From positions 567,699-602,833 of the forward strand of contig SCFE01000028.1 of the NCBI GenBank assembly GCA_004352715.1: a stretch of 35,135 nucleotides of DNA, in the 5' to 3' direction. Position 1 is the first letter of the stretch, and every line of letters begins with the position of its first letter. Both the position numbers and the translations under genes were made by a program. The stretch comes from Hofstenia miamia. Its lineage: Eukaryota; Xenacoelomorpha; Acoela. The notes under the pieces are model-generated. The model saw only the letters and a list, made by a program, of their open reading frames with translations, did not search any database and was not told the DNA's origin. This document shows positions 27,801 through 35,078 of the stretch, piece by piece.

Positions 27801-30512
27801 TTGTTTAAATGGTATCTTTTGCTGTCTATGAAATTTTTCAATGTACAGTGTTTTAGAAAACACTCAATAGAACGTTTTAATTAATGTAATTTTCCATGTG
27901 CACACTAACATCAAATCATTTTCAGAGGCAGCTTTCTTCATTCGAGGAAAAGCATTCTACATTTGTAGCAGAAAAAAATGAAGAAATTACAAAACTTCAA
28001 TCTCTTCTTCAGAAGCGAAGTAATGAAATCCAAGAATTAAACAGGCTTCATCATCAAAAGCTCAAAATGTAAATATGAAATTGCTCTCTTTAACACATGT
28101 TTAATTTTAACCAAACATATTTTTTCAAGAAACTGTCCAAAATAATGTGTTTCAGAATATGATTTCTGTTTTAATATTTTTCATGATCTATAATGAATAA
28201 AATTTAACTCGAAGTTTTACTTAAGTATATATATATATATATATATATGCACATGCTTAGGGCAAATGAAGAGCTCGAATTTCTGAAGCAACAAAACAGT
28301 GAATATGAAGACAGCATTAACATTCTCGAAATGCAAAAGAATTCCTTGACAAAAAATGTATGTAGTCTGTTTTAAATATACCTGCTGAATTTAACATTTA
28401 GAAAGTATTTTGTATGTAGAATTTCTAAATATTTTGAATTAAATGAATATCATAAATTGCGTCAATATGAAATGTGTGATGAAAATCTAAAAAATTTTTC
28501 TTAGCTGAAGAAAATATAATTTTCAATGCTTGCATGGAATACTTATGTATATTGTTTTACAGACGAATTTATCGATAAGTCTTGATGTTAAACTATGAAT
28601 TCAAATCAAAGGACCAAAACAAATTAATTTTATTGGTTTTCAAACTTGAAGAGAGGATTGAGTTGACTATTCATTTAAAATGTTAAGGCTTTCGGGCACA
28701 GCTGATTGTCATATTGCTTGCGTAAAATTCATTTTTAACCTTTAAAGCCATTGTAATTATTCCTATTAAAGATTACATTGTTAATTTTATTCCGAGGTTT
28801 GCATAAAGCAAGTTAATATAATTCAGTAATGTCAATTACTTAGTTAAAAATGAATATTGTGGTTGTATGAGCCACATTTCTTGTTTATGTAACCCTGGTA
28901 CATTGAGAGTTTTAGTCAAACAAACTACGTTACAGAATTTCAAATGAAACTTTTAGATGTTAGTCCAAATGGGGCTTGTGATATCATATTTGCACGGGGA
29001 TTTCAATGGGTTGTATTAGATATTTAATAAATGAAAAAACTCTAAACAAACTATATGTTGTGTTTTTTAATATTTTAGGAACGAAATATGTAATAAATGG
29101 AAAAATGATTTTTATTCACAATTTTAGCATTTGACACTCCTTAATTAACCATTTAATATTATTAGCACATTCAAAGCATGGTAACACCTAACGCAAAAGA
29201 GTGTATAGAATCACAACAAAATCGAGTCCATTATTGTAGGTGTACAGATTGCAGTTAACTTAAAAAGATTATTTAATTCTCTATATATGTCCTTGTTTTT
29301 ACACTTAAGATTTGGTAAAGTACTATTTTATATTTAATTTCCATTTTATTTTTAGTTATGAAATACAAGAGTTTATTGTACTTAATCTTAACTGTCTGTT
29401 TTCCTTTAGGCTCTTCCGAGTAAGATCACGGAACCGTTTCAAGCAGAAATCGACCATTTGAATGCAGAACTAGACTTTTCAAAGTATTTCGCTTGAATTT
29501 AATTGCATGTAGTGATACGCATTTAGAGACAAAATCAGTGAATTAGAGAAGATTCGTGACAAGCTGATAGACGAAAAAGCTCTAGCAATGGTAATTAATT
29601 GCATTCGAAATTTTGTTGGATTGAAATTTGCCTTTGTTTATAATTATATTGCTAGACTCAAAATTCCAAATGATGTTCCAAGTGAAGTACAAATCTATTA
29701 GAGAGATGTATATTTATAGTATTGTTTAACGTGTACTAGAATAACAGTAGGGGTTGTCGTTATAAGTCATCATATATTTCAAGATTCCAACAGAGTGTTT
29801 CATTTATTGCCTTACCAATCTTGGCAATAAACAATTTTGAATCACTGCGTGTTTGTAATTGCATGTTTTTAGAAAGGCAATGATCCTATTACATCGATGT
29901 TAAACTTAAAGCAGGCTCTTCCGTGCGAAAGATGCCAGCAAATGATGGAGGCAATTGATGAACTTGAATTTGCTAACAATGATCTGAAACAAAAGCTTGA
30001 GGCCCAAAGCAATATGTATGTTTCTAATATAATTCTTTATATATATATATATATATATGATATTAAATATATACAGGGTGGCGCAAGTAATCGCCAAACT
30101 AGTATGAGTCGAAATTTCTTGACGATCGGGTGAATATTTGAGGACTAATCAAAGTTTCAAATCCGGCGATTAACGTGCACAACCCAAAAATTACTAATTG
30201 CTAAGGCCTATAGGACTTGTGTAAATGTAGACTAGGTATCAATAATAGATAAGTTTAATGTACAACTGTGAAATATTTTACAAAGATTTTAGAGAAGAGA
30301 TGTATGCTCAATTGGACACATTAAAAAATGAAAATCAAAATCTGATTTCAACCAATCAACAACTAATCGACAAATGCCAGAATTACAAATCCCAGTATGA
30401 AGAGGTAATCAAAGAGCTTGATTGCGACATTGATGGAAGTGCAGAAGTAATTTATCAAAAATTCAAAAAACAGTTGGTGGGCTTGAAAACATCACTTGGA
30501 AAGTTACAAAAG
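12647..30512 (+). CDS. Long coiled-coil protein gene, ODF2/cenexin-like (19 exons, join in evidence)
   Basis: The exons are 12647-12805, 17186-17323, 20931-21065, 22701-22853, 22899-22970, 23964-24116, 24162-24233, 24284-24384, 24925-25069, 26458-26571, 26612-26737, 26805-26951, 26993-27076, 27926-28068, 28261-28357, 29410-29483, 29527-29590, 29873-30015 and 30293-30512. All have AG/GT borders and compatible phases. The product is about 780 residues, or 705 if one copy of the duplicated exon pair is used. Roughly residues 1-290 are Ser-rich and probably disordered. The rest is heptad-rich, charged coiled coil with one CERC pair. Comparison with ODF2 from memory gives plausible ungapped stretches: around 'ERSRLTKDLEEMN...AADRDN', 'EEKDSYINAMEE' and 'NYKSQYEE...FKKQL'. 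ODF2 is a scaffold of sperm-tail outer dense fibres and of mother-centriole appendages. Coiled coils align easily by chance, so the family call is tentative; the gene itself is secure. Confidence 0.8.
13468..13749 (+). repeat. Direct repeat A (282 bp, truncated)
   Basis: Nearly identical to the first 282 bp of repeats B and C. It ends at CTTAAAAGTA, where B and C continue with CAGAGTTATG. At the positions where B differs near its start (CAGCAGG, GCATCAG, TTCAGTG, TGTCTTAT), A agrees with C. Confidence 0.95.
13753..14583 (+). repeat. Direct repeat B (831 bp)
   Basis: Full-length unit from AATTTACAG to AGGTTTTGTTT. Near-identical to C over its whole length apart from a few substitutions and five extra bases (GGAATTGATCG versus GGATCG). 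No convincing frame. Confidence 0.95.
14584..15409 (+). repeat. Direct repeat C (826 bp)
   Basis: Abuts B directly, and the 5-bp deletion accounts for the whole length difference. The very high identity means recent tandem duplication or an assembly duplication of alleles. Confidence 0.95.
15491..16282. mobile_element. Possible MITE of about 790 bp
   Basis: GCAAGTGGCGTACCTGG at the left and CAGTTACGCCACGGCAG at the right form an imperfect inverted repeat sharing GTGGCGTAMCTG. Near the right end is a palindromic GGGGCTAAGCCCC block, as in some hAT MITEs. No target duplication was found. Confidence 0.35.
16327..16351. repeat. (TA)n microsatellite
   Basis: About 12 TA units directly abut the mariner-like MITE. 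Confidence 0.9.
16353..16584. mobile_element. 232-bp Tc1/mariner-like MITE
   Basis: The left end reads AGGGTGTCCATTAAGTCTGG and the right end, reverse complemented, AGAGTGTCCGTAAAGTCTGG; both continue ACA. The terminal repeat is about 23 bp with 3 mismatches. The GTGTCC...AAGTCTGGACA style is typical of Tc1/mariner ends. The flanks are TA-rich, as expected for TA target sites, but this is uninformative beside a (TA)n tract. There is no transposase frame. Confidence 0.7.
16585..17185. other. Distal intron 1, nothing recognised
   Basis: AT-rich; only the TTTTTCAG acceptor at its end is notable. Confidence 0.4.
17186..17323 (+). CDS. Coiled-coil gene exon 2
   Basis: 46 codons between TTTTTCAG and AAG|GTTTAT, phase 0 at both ends. 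Begins FRGDVKPTSIFKEMCC and ends EVNRRIK. Because it is symmetric, skipping it would keep the frame. No family motif is recognised. It is supported by splice sites and in-frame fit rather than by homology. Confidence 0.6.
17324..20930 (+). other. Intron 2 (3.6 kb) of the coiled-coil gene
   Basis: AT-rich. Two GC-richer stretches (18290-18440 plus strand, 20341-20510 minus strand) have short coding-like frames, but no gene can be supported. Confidence 0.5.
20931..21065 (+). CDS. Coiled-coil gene exon 3
   Basis: 45 codons between CAACTTTAG and GAG|GTAAGT, phase 0. The second half, YHSPSRRSPSSYRSPQTTPS, is an SR/SP-rich run with several proline-directed Ser/Thr sites. It is probably disordered. 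Confidence 0.75.
21435..21440 (-). terminator. Candidate polyadenylation signal of the nested peptide gene
   Basis: AATAAA on the minus strand, 51 bp downstream of the predicted TGA at 21491-21493. Confidence 0.35.
21491..21998 (-). CDS. Nested antisense gene for a small secreted peptide (3 exons)
   Basis: Proposed join, in minus-strand order: 21998-21876, 21697-21590, 21511-21491; 83 residues. Exon 1 starts with a textbook signal peptide (MLSK, then a hydrophobic run IITVIIILCFLIML, then THS). It continues PWSGPRKSNSLPIDVE and ends ACT|GTAAGT. Exon 2 starts after TGTTTAG, is open for 36 codons and ends GAA|GTAAGG. Exon 3 starts after TTTTTAG and reads CLPCSF, then TGA. All junctions are phase 0 with consensus donors, and a poly(A) signal follows. 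If exon 2 is not spliced at its end, 15 other residues precede a stop. The size, signal sequence and single RK pair suggest a secreted or neuropeptide-like precursor, but I do not recognise a family. It lies wholly inside intron 3 of the opposite-strand coiled-coil gene. A longer upstream Met (22079) exists, but MLSK places the hydrophobic core correctly. Confidence 0.45.
22701..22853 (+). CDS. Coiled-coil gene exon 4a (first copy)
   Basis: 51 codons between ATTTCAG and CAG|GTAAGT, phase 0. Begins RDVKNSGFSSDSVFKDSGIS. Differs from exon 4b by one residue (V3 versus L3) and one silent change. Confidence 0.75.
22899..22970 (+). CDS. Coiled-coil gene exon 5a (first copy)
   Basis: 24 codons, identical to exon 5b (NDAMAEPLSPDASAAMNSFS and four more). 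The intron before it is only 45 bp. It ends AAG|GTATAA, phase 0. Confidence 0.75.
23221..23343 (-). pseudogene. Duplicated first exon of the nested peptide gene, donor lost
   Basis: Same 41-codon length as 21876-21998, with an intact signal peptide (MLSKMLAVIIILCFLIMLTH). The GTAAGT donor has become GAAATT, so it reads two more residues to TAA. Exons 2 and 3 were not duplicated. All five base differences from the other copy change the amino acid (I5M, I6L, T7A, G25H). It could still encode a 43-residue secreted peptide if transcribed. Confidence 0.45.
23964..24116 (+). CDS. Coiled-coil gene exon 4b (second copy)
   Basis: 51 codons, phase 0, with the same acceptor and donor as exon 4a. The 4/5 pair is a multiple of three, so inclusion of one or both pairs keeps the frame. 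Confidence 0.75.
24162..24233 (+). CDS. Coiled-coil gene exon 5b (second copy)
   Basis: Identical in sequence to exon 5a, preceded by a 45-bp intron and followed by a 50-bp intron leading into the intact exon 6. Confidence 0.75.
24284..24384 (+). CDS. Coiled-coil gene exon 6
   Basis: 101 nt between CCCTTAAG and AG|GTAATT, ending phase 2. Begins DLERKIAQLETQKEDIKM; heptad-like coiled coil starts here. Confidence 0.8.
24385..24924 (+). other. Intron 6 (540 bp)
   Basis: AT-rich, with no element recognised. The GC-richer part around 24700-24830 shows no supported structure. Confidence 0.5.
24925..25069 (+). CDS. Coiled-coil gene exon 7
   Basis: 145 nt between ATTTTAG and AAG|GTTCAC. The first base completes an Arg codon, then SNDLDKQLKHLYLTHTAMKS. 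Ends phase 0. Confidence 0.8.
25232..25592 (+). repeat. 361-bp tandem repeat, unit 1
   Basis: GATTTTCTACTTCTTGTAGC to CCCGTTGCTAAG. Only a few substitutions distinguish it from the next unit. Lies in intron 7. Confidence 0.95.
25593..25953 (+). repeat. 361-bp tandem repeat, unit 2
   Basis: Same length as unit 1 with no indels (GGTAGTACAT to GGTAATACAT and CTTTAAAA to CTTGAAAA are examples of differences). The short frame on its minus strand occurs because the repeat is open there and is not a gene. Confidence 0.95.
25954..26457 (+). other. Distal intron 7, nothing recognised
   Basis: AT-rich with a chance 77-codon frame (25989-26222) that has no splice or family support. Confidence 0.4.
26458..26571 (+). 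CDS. Coiled-coil gene exon 8
   Basis: 38 codons, phase 0, TTTAG|...CAG|GTAGCT. Begins TKETLNKEIAVLKKALELSK; strong heptads rich in Lys/Glu/Leu. Confidence 0.85.
26612..26737 (+). CDS. Coiled-coil gene exon 9
   Basis: 42 codons, phase 0, after a 40-bp intron. Includes ATERSRLTKDLEEMNQ, one of the stretches that lines up with ODF2 as I recall it. Confidence 0.85.
26805..26951 (+). CDS. Coiled-coil gene exon 10
   Basis: 49 codons, phase 0, GACATTTAG|...AAG|GTAGAC. Contains KAKLEERRNAHAADRDNIKQ, charged coiled coil aligning with an ODF2 'DRD' stretch. Confidence 0.85.
26993..27076 (+). CDS. Coiled-coil gene exon 11
   Basis: 28 codons, phase 0, after a 41-bp intron. IITELKKHIEEKDSYINAME resembles ODF2's 'LADKDLYVAEAL' segment. 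Confidence 0.85.
27427..27657 (-). pseudogene. Possible degraded coding sequence, unrecognised
   Basis: A 77-codon minus-strand frame in intron 11 (27077-27925) is interrupted by a single TAG. It begins MNHTWQLVKLSMYANGKVCE and continues TDLVLHGAEALPANKC before the stop, then a Lys/Cys-rich part. Upstream the same frame is also open apart from one TAA. Base composition is less AT-rich than the rest of the intron. It may be a decayed gene or a transposon protein; no family is recognised. Confidence 0.25.
27926..28068 (+). CDS. Coiled-coil gene exon 12
   Basis: 143 nt, TTTTCAG|...AAAT|GTAAAT, ends phase 2. RQLSSFEEKHSTFVAEKNEE, then a Leu/Gln-rich coiled coil. Confidence 0.85.
28226..28248. 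repeat. (TA)n microsatellite next to a 3' splice site
   Basis: It ends 12 bp before exon 13, occupying the place of the usual pyrimidine tract; the acceptor is GCACATGCTTAG. Confidence 0.9.
28261..28357 (+). CDS. Coiled-coil gene exon 13
   Basis: 97 nt. The first G completes Met, then ANEELEFLKQQNSEYEDSIN. Ends AAT|GTATGT, phase 0. Confidence 0.85.
28358..29409 (+). other. Intron 13 (1.05 kb), nothing recognised
   Basis: AT-rich with no repeats or frames that I can support; ends in TGTTTTCCTTTAG. Confidence 0.5.
29410..29483 (+). CDS. Coiled-coil gene exon 14
   Basis: 74 nt, ALPSKITEPFQAEIDHLNAE..., ends TCAAA|GTATTT, phase 2. Confidence 0.8.
29527..29590 (+). CDS. Coiled-coil gene exon 15
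   Basis: 64 nt after a 43-bp intron. The first A completes Lys, then DKISELEKIRDKLIDEKALA. Ends ATG|GTAATT, phase 0. Confidence 0.8.
29873..30015 (+). CDS. Coiled-coil gene exon 16
   Basis: 143 nt, TTTTTAG|...ATAT|GTATGT, ends phase 2. Contains the CERC pair (ALPCERCQQMMEAIDELEF). Whether it binds metal cannot be said; only two cysteines are seen. Confidence 0.8.
30038..30058. repeat. (TA)n microsatellite
   Basis: Short TA array in intron 16, just 5' of the small MITE. Confidence 0.85.
30076..30185. mobile_element. 110-bp MITE in intron 16
   Basis: The ends are imperfect inverted repeats: GGGTGGCGCAAGTAATCGCC at the left and, reverse complemented, GGGTTGTGCACGTTAATCGC at the right. The preceding TACA fits a Tc1/mariner-type 'TACAGGGTG' end. 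It makes up 40% of this 277-bp intron. Confidence 0.6.
30293..30512 (+). CDS. Coiled-coil gene exon 17 (last exon identified)
   Basis: 220 nt. The first A completes Ile, then EEMYAQLDTLKNENQNLIST and later NYKSQYEEV and FKKQLVGLKTSLGKLQK. The NYKSQ and F-x-x-QL-x-x-L spacing resembles ODF2. It ends AAG|GTATTA. If unspliced it adds VLF then TGA (30522-30524); if spliced to the nearest AG (TTGTATTCAG, 30572) it adds SLTNA then TGA. Either way an ODF2 protein would lack about 200 C-terminal residues. Confidence 0.8.
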
Positions 30513-31805
30513 GTATTATTTTGAACATATTATTCAAAATATTCCAACTCATTAATGTAATTTTGTATTCAGTCACTTACTAATGCTTGACGGTTTCCAA
30601 AAAAGAATACTTTGGGTTTTGGTTTTTTTAACACCTGAAATCGGGGTTTCAGTCTATAGCCGTCTTCTTACCTAACTACTATTGGTATAAGTAAAAAATT
30701 ATTCAGTACATAACACTAAACGACACGATAGCTGCGACGTTAAAGCTGGAGTTATGCAGCAAGTAGGACTGTAACCCGTTCATGGATACGTCTCAGTGTA
30801 TATTGTGTGTATTTATATAGACAAGTCCATTATGTAAATGCTCGAATTTTTAACTAATAAATTTTTAAAAAATTGTATAATAATCTTCCATGCTTAACAA
30901 TATCATTTCTAGAAAAATAGTACAGTATTTTTTCTAAATATAGTGTTAAAATATTCCATTTATGGAAATAGTTTTTTATGTAGATGCATATGTGATTTAT
31001 CTAATATTCTTTCAATATTTACAATTCCTTTTCAAATAGCAGTAATAGAATTCGAAAACAATTCAGTTTTTATAATTCATATGCAAAAATCATTTTGGCC
31101 TTGATCCATAGCAATTATAATAAAACTAATTTACATAATATTTATTAAATTTCGAAAATTACATTACTTTAAGCCTCAGATTACAATTGGAGTCCATTGG
31201 ACCCCAAATTCAATTCTGAAACGTATTGCCAATTAACTAATATAATGAATTTAGACAATCTCATAGGAGAATTATAATTTTAATATATAGATTTACGAAG
31301 TATACAAAAATTTGAAATTTCAAAAAAGGTATTGCAGTATTAATAGTTAGTTGAATTTTCTTAATTGTCCTTTGAAGGTTAATGAAATCTTAGCAACTCT
31401 AAGCAAATGCATTTTCCTAAGATTTTTGCTATTCATGAGTTACTTTCTTATATAAGTTCAACTGAAAACTCATCATTTGTAATCGACAAATATAAAATAT
31501 ATTTTTAATATTTGAAAATAAAATGCTTAGATTAGCAAGTTTCTAGGTTAAAATTGTGTGTCTTTTCTAATCTCAACGACTCATATTCTGAAGTTAAGTT
31601 AGCCCATCTGATGATACGTTGAATTGAATTTATTGGTTTCGATTGAACGCTTTACAAAGAATGTGTAAGAAACCTTAAGTCTGATTATCTGAGCAACATC
31701 TGATTTTATAAAATGAATTATTGAGAAAAACTATGCCAATTTAAACTGATGAAAACTTTACTCACTTCAATACAAAATGTACTGTGTAAATTCAAAAATG
31801 TTCAT
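30513..31805. other. Gap between the coiled-coil gene and the oxidase gene
   Basis: No further coiled-coil exon is seen. AATAAA at 30856-30861 could serve as the plus-strand gene's poly(A) signal if it ends here. TTTATT at about 31628 (AATAAA on minus) could serve the oxidase gene. Confidence 0.4.
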
Positions 31806-32819
31806 TCAATATTTAGACACTTGGGTGAACAGCTCTTCAATCACTAGATGCGCTGCTTCTTCTGAACAGCCCCAAAAAAATGAGTAGCCCGTTTGCCCAT
31901 ATCCATAGTTATGTATTACTCTCAAAGGCATATTTTCAACAATTATTTCTTCTATTTCCACTCTTGGGCCACCTGCTCTTAACGGTCTAAATCCCACTAA
32001 ATCTTCTAAAAATTCTGCTTTTCTAAAACTTGGCACCAAGTTAGTAGCTGTTTCAACTATTTTGAATTTTAGATTTTCATCTATTTCCTTGCTTGTGTTG
32101 CCTTTTTGAAATGATCCGCCAAGTTTCACAACACCATTGGGATCGGGGTACGCATAGATACTATGACCAATATGATACCAATAATGAAAAAATGGTGCCT
32201 TCATTTGGACTACTTGGCCGCGAACAGCTAAAAGTTTGCCATCATTAAATAATTCCTTAGCTCCAAAGCCCGTGCAATTTACAAAACAATCGAAACCCTT
32301 GACTTCTGAAATTTTCTTAACGTCTTTTTTGATAAATTTTCCTCCCATCTGTTCGACTTGTTTATAAATATGGGGTAAAAATACCATGGGATTACAAAAC
32401 AAAGCGTTGATAAGATAAGCTTTTTTAAACTCGTTGATATCAAGATTCGGAAATACTTTTTGTATTTCCTCTTTAGATAGCTCTTTTGCAATATCGTACT
32501 CTAAAATTTGATCAAGATCATCATCCTCATTGAAAATAACTTTGTATCCCAAGGCAGTATACACTCCCCAGGTTGGAGCCTCGCCGCTTTTCAAGAGATC
32601 TTCGAGGAACGCCTTTGTTTTCATAACCCATGTTCTAGATCTCTCATTACGTATAGGAGCGTCTGCATTGAGCCCTCCGGCGACCCAACTTGTAGTTTTT
32701 TCACAAAATTCTTTGCTTATGATAGTTACTTCGATATAAGGACACTTCTTTAAAAGAATATATGCTGTTGTGATACCTGCAATTCCTCCACCAAGTATAC
32801 CAATTCGCTTGTTCGGCAT
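31806..32819 (-). CDS. DDO: D-aspartate / D-amino-acid oxidase family flavoenzyme
   Basis: 337 residues, complete and intronless; the family is usually about 340. These peroxisomal FAD enzymes deaminate D-amino acids to keto acids with ammonia and H2O2. The FAD-binding GILGGGIAG (7-15) is a GxGxxG motif; VTIISKEF (31-38) and TTSWVAGGL (42-50) follow, close to DDO wording. VNCTGFGAKEL (180-190), VRGQVVQMKAP (199-209), GGSFQKGN (234-241), GFRPLR (276-281, with the substrate-carboxylate Arg at 281) and VIHNYGYGQTGYSFFWG (301-317) are all in family order. Relative to human DDO as I remember it, the two Arg residues that favour acidic substrates (R216, R237) are not conserved (Phe237 here), so substrate preference is open. 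It ends SKY, only a near match to a peroxisomal SKL-type signal. ATG at 32817-32819 starts right before the Rossmann strand, as in the family. Confidence 0.9.
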   Translation of the reverse strand: MPNKRIGILGGGIAGITTAYILLKKCPYIEVTIISKEFCEKTTSWVAGGLNADAPIRNERSRTWVMKTKAFLEDLLKSGEAPTWGVYTALGYKVIFNEDDDLDQILEYDIAKELSKEEIQKVFPNLDINEFKKAYLINALFCNPMVFLPHIYKQVEQMGGKFIKKDVKKISEVKGFDCFVNCTGFGAKELFNDGKLLAVRGQVVQMKAPFFHYWYHIGHSIYAYPDPNGVVKLGGSFQKGNTSKEIDENLKFKIVETATNLVPSFRKAEFLEDLVGFRPLRAGGPRVEIEEIIVENMPLRVIHNYGYGQTGYSFFWGCSEEAAHLVIEELFTQVSKY

Positions 32820-34464
32820 TTCTTTAGATATTTTCTACCTAAGTAAATTACAAGTCATTATCTCATTTTGGACAGATGACAAATTAAGCCGTTGGCATAT
32901 TTGCTTGTGTCACTTATTAGCTAATTGTTGCTAACATAGATATGTACGGCATCGCAATTTATCTGCAGCCTCTAAAGAAACTCTGTAAAATATTCTAAAT
33001 TTCTTAAATATTTCATCTTCAAGTGCACCTTGAATAGTTGTTTATGCAAATATCATTCGAATATCTTCATCATCTTGAAGTTTATAATAGTTTCGATCCG
33101 AGTATCAGCCTAGTACTTGCATGTACTTTTACCAACTTTGAAACTATAGTTGAAATAAAAATTAGTTGCATACTTTATTTTGTCTAGCTAGAAATTTGAT
33201 AGGAAGCAGTATACATACTCAGTGAAATACAAAAAATCATGATTATGTTGCTTTTTTCGCAGATACGAGTTGAACTTCTAACTGTAGACACAATGCCACG
33301 TATAGTATTCAAAAAATACTTTTTCTATAATGTCTATGAAACAATAAAAAAAATCAATACATTTATGCATTAAAGCAGTTTCTTGTGAGTAAAATTTTGA
33401 AATTTAATACATAAATATTTTCTAATTTTTGAGCTCTTGACAAGCGCTACCATGTCGATAGCTATATTGAAACGAAGGATAATTTTTAATAATTATTTTT
33501 GTTTAAATTGTTAGCTTTAAATAAACTTCATTAACTATTTATCTATTGCTAAATATCATAGAAAATTTGCTCTAGCATGGCAAAAACAGCCTTCTCACAA
33601 ACCAAATCAAACTTAAATAACATTTCTAATAATTTTCTGCTCGTTACAGTTTAGTTCAACAAAAGAATTAAATTTGTAAAATTGGCCCTTCTGGTCCCTA
33701 CACATTCTATGTGCTAGAAACATTCTTGGCTCTAGCGAAACAAATCACATCTTATAGTTAATAAATTGTGTTATACATTCTGAAATCATACTTTTTAGTG
33801 GACTAAATTCGTGTTAGTAGATTCCAAAATTTTTTTGCAATATTAATGACAATCTTCGACACATAGTTTTTGAAATTCTATAATTATGCCAAGATTGGAT
33901 GGCTAAGAATAAAAAATTATAAAGTTTTCAAGGTTTCATCATTCGAAATCAGCTAAGAATAATTGAAGGCTATAAAATGCAATGGTGTGCTGCAACTAAA
34001 ATTTGCGGCCGGTGAAACTGTTTTATTGTCAAAACATTAGCTGTCATGTATTTCAAAGTGAATTGTTTAATATAATATTTCAAAGTATTTCAAAGCTAGC
34101 GTCCTATTCATATAATGACTATATTGGTTTTATAAAGGAGATGGAATCGTTGGAATGCAGACAAACAGATGCTACATTTTTGCAATGATGAAATTTATAA
34201 GAACGTTTGTGCCTTCTTATGTAAATCTATTTTTAATTGAGGAAATCTGTTAGCAAAGAATTGAATGCAATAACGCTATCAATTCCCATTTCGGAAATAC
34301 TGTTAGTGCAAAACGAAATTTCAATTTCCCTGTTTTGTTATCACTTATAGTTGGTAAGCACGCTGTTCAAGCTATTTCAGTCAACTTATCCAAAGAAAAA
34401 ACCAAGTTTTAGACCAGGACAATTATTTGTTTCCTAAAATAATCCGAAATGAGCTCTTCAAAAT
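32820..34464. other. Intergenic or intronic, nothing recognised
   Basis: AT-rich. The first few hundred bases should hold the oxidase promoter, but no element is evident. No ODF2-like exon was found on the plus strand. Confidence 0.45.
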
Positions 34465-34472
34465 AATGTAAC

Positions 34473-34834
34473 CAGATTTGTCATCGAGCCGAGCCAAGAA
34501 GCCCTTGAGCAGAGTACTGGATATACAACGATCCCAAAACGAGCCTTTTTTGAGTAAAGCAAATTTATAGTACGTCTTATTGATTTGCTTATTCAGATTT
34601 TTTTATTCTTTCATTAAATATGCCTTTTTATAATCTTATTTTAGAAATGTTTATCAAATAATAGGAAGAGCAATGTAAAAAAATTCTGAGAGCACAATAT
34701 TTTTTTAAAAAACCAGGTGAAACGAGCCTCATTGAAAGATTTTATGTGGTGAGCCGAGGCAAATTTACTCAAAATTACAACGAGCTGAGCCGAGCCTACC
34801 CGAGCTTAGAAATTTCGGCTCGTTGACAAGTCTG
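34473..34834. mobile_element. 362-bp hAT-like MITE with 8-bp TSD
   Basis: The terminal inverted repeats are CAGATTTGTCATCGAGCCGA at the left and, reverse complemented, CAGACTTGTCAACGAGCCGA at the right (18/20). The flanks are AATGTAAC (34465-34472) and AATATAAC (34835-34842), 7 of 8 identical. Subterminal GAGCCGAG words recur at both ends. No transposase. Confidence 0.8.
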
Positions 34835-35040
34835 AATATAACTAACGAGTTGCTTTTGGATAGAATGACAAAACTGCAAACTTCTGACTTAGTTCAATTG
34901 CTCTGTACGTACTACAATATTTCTCATTCAATGCAATATTTCCAAATAACTTACCTATGCTCCCACAGAAAATTGAGAAACATAATGATATTACCGAAAT
35001 TGACCGTCAGATGGCGTTGAAATGTGCTTCATTAGTTGTT

Positions 35041-35041
<1 letters not shown>

Positions 35042-35074
<33 letters not shown>
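35042..35074. repeat. (TA)n microsatellite
   Basis: About 16 TA units near the window end; nothing is recognised on either side. Confidence 0.9.

Positions 35075-35078
<4 letters not shown>

Noticed and set aside
32279-32753. Overlapping frames on both strands within the oxidase gene
   Set aside because: Shadows of the oxidase reading frame, with no family features of their own.
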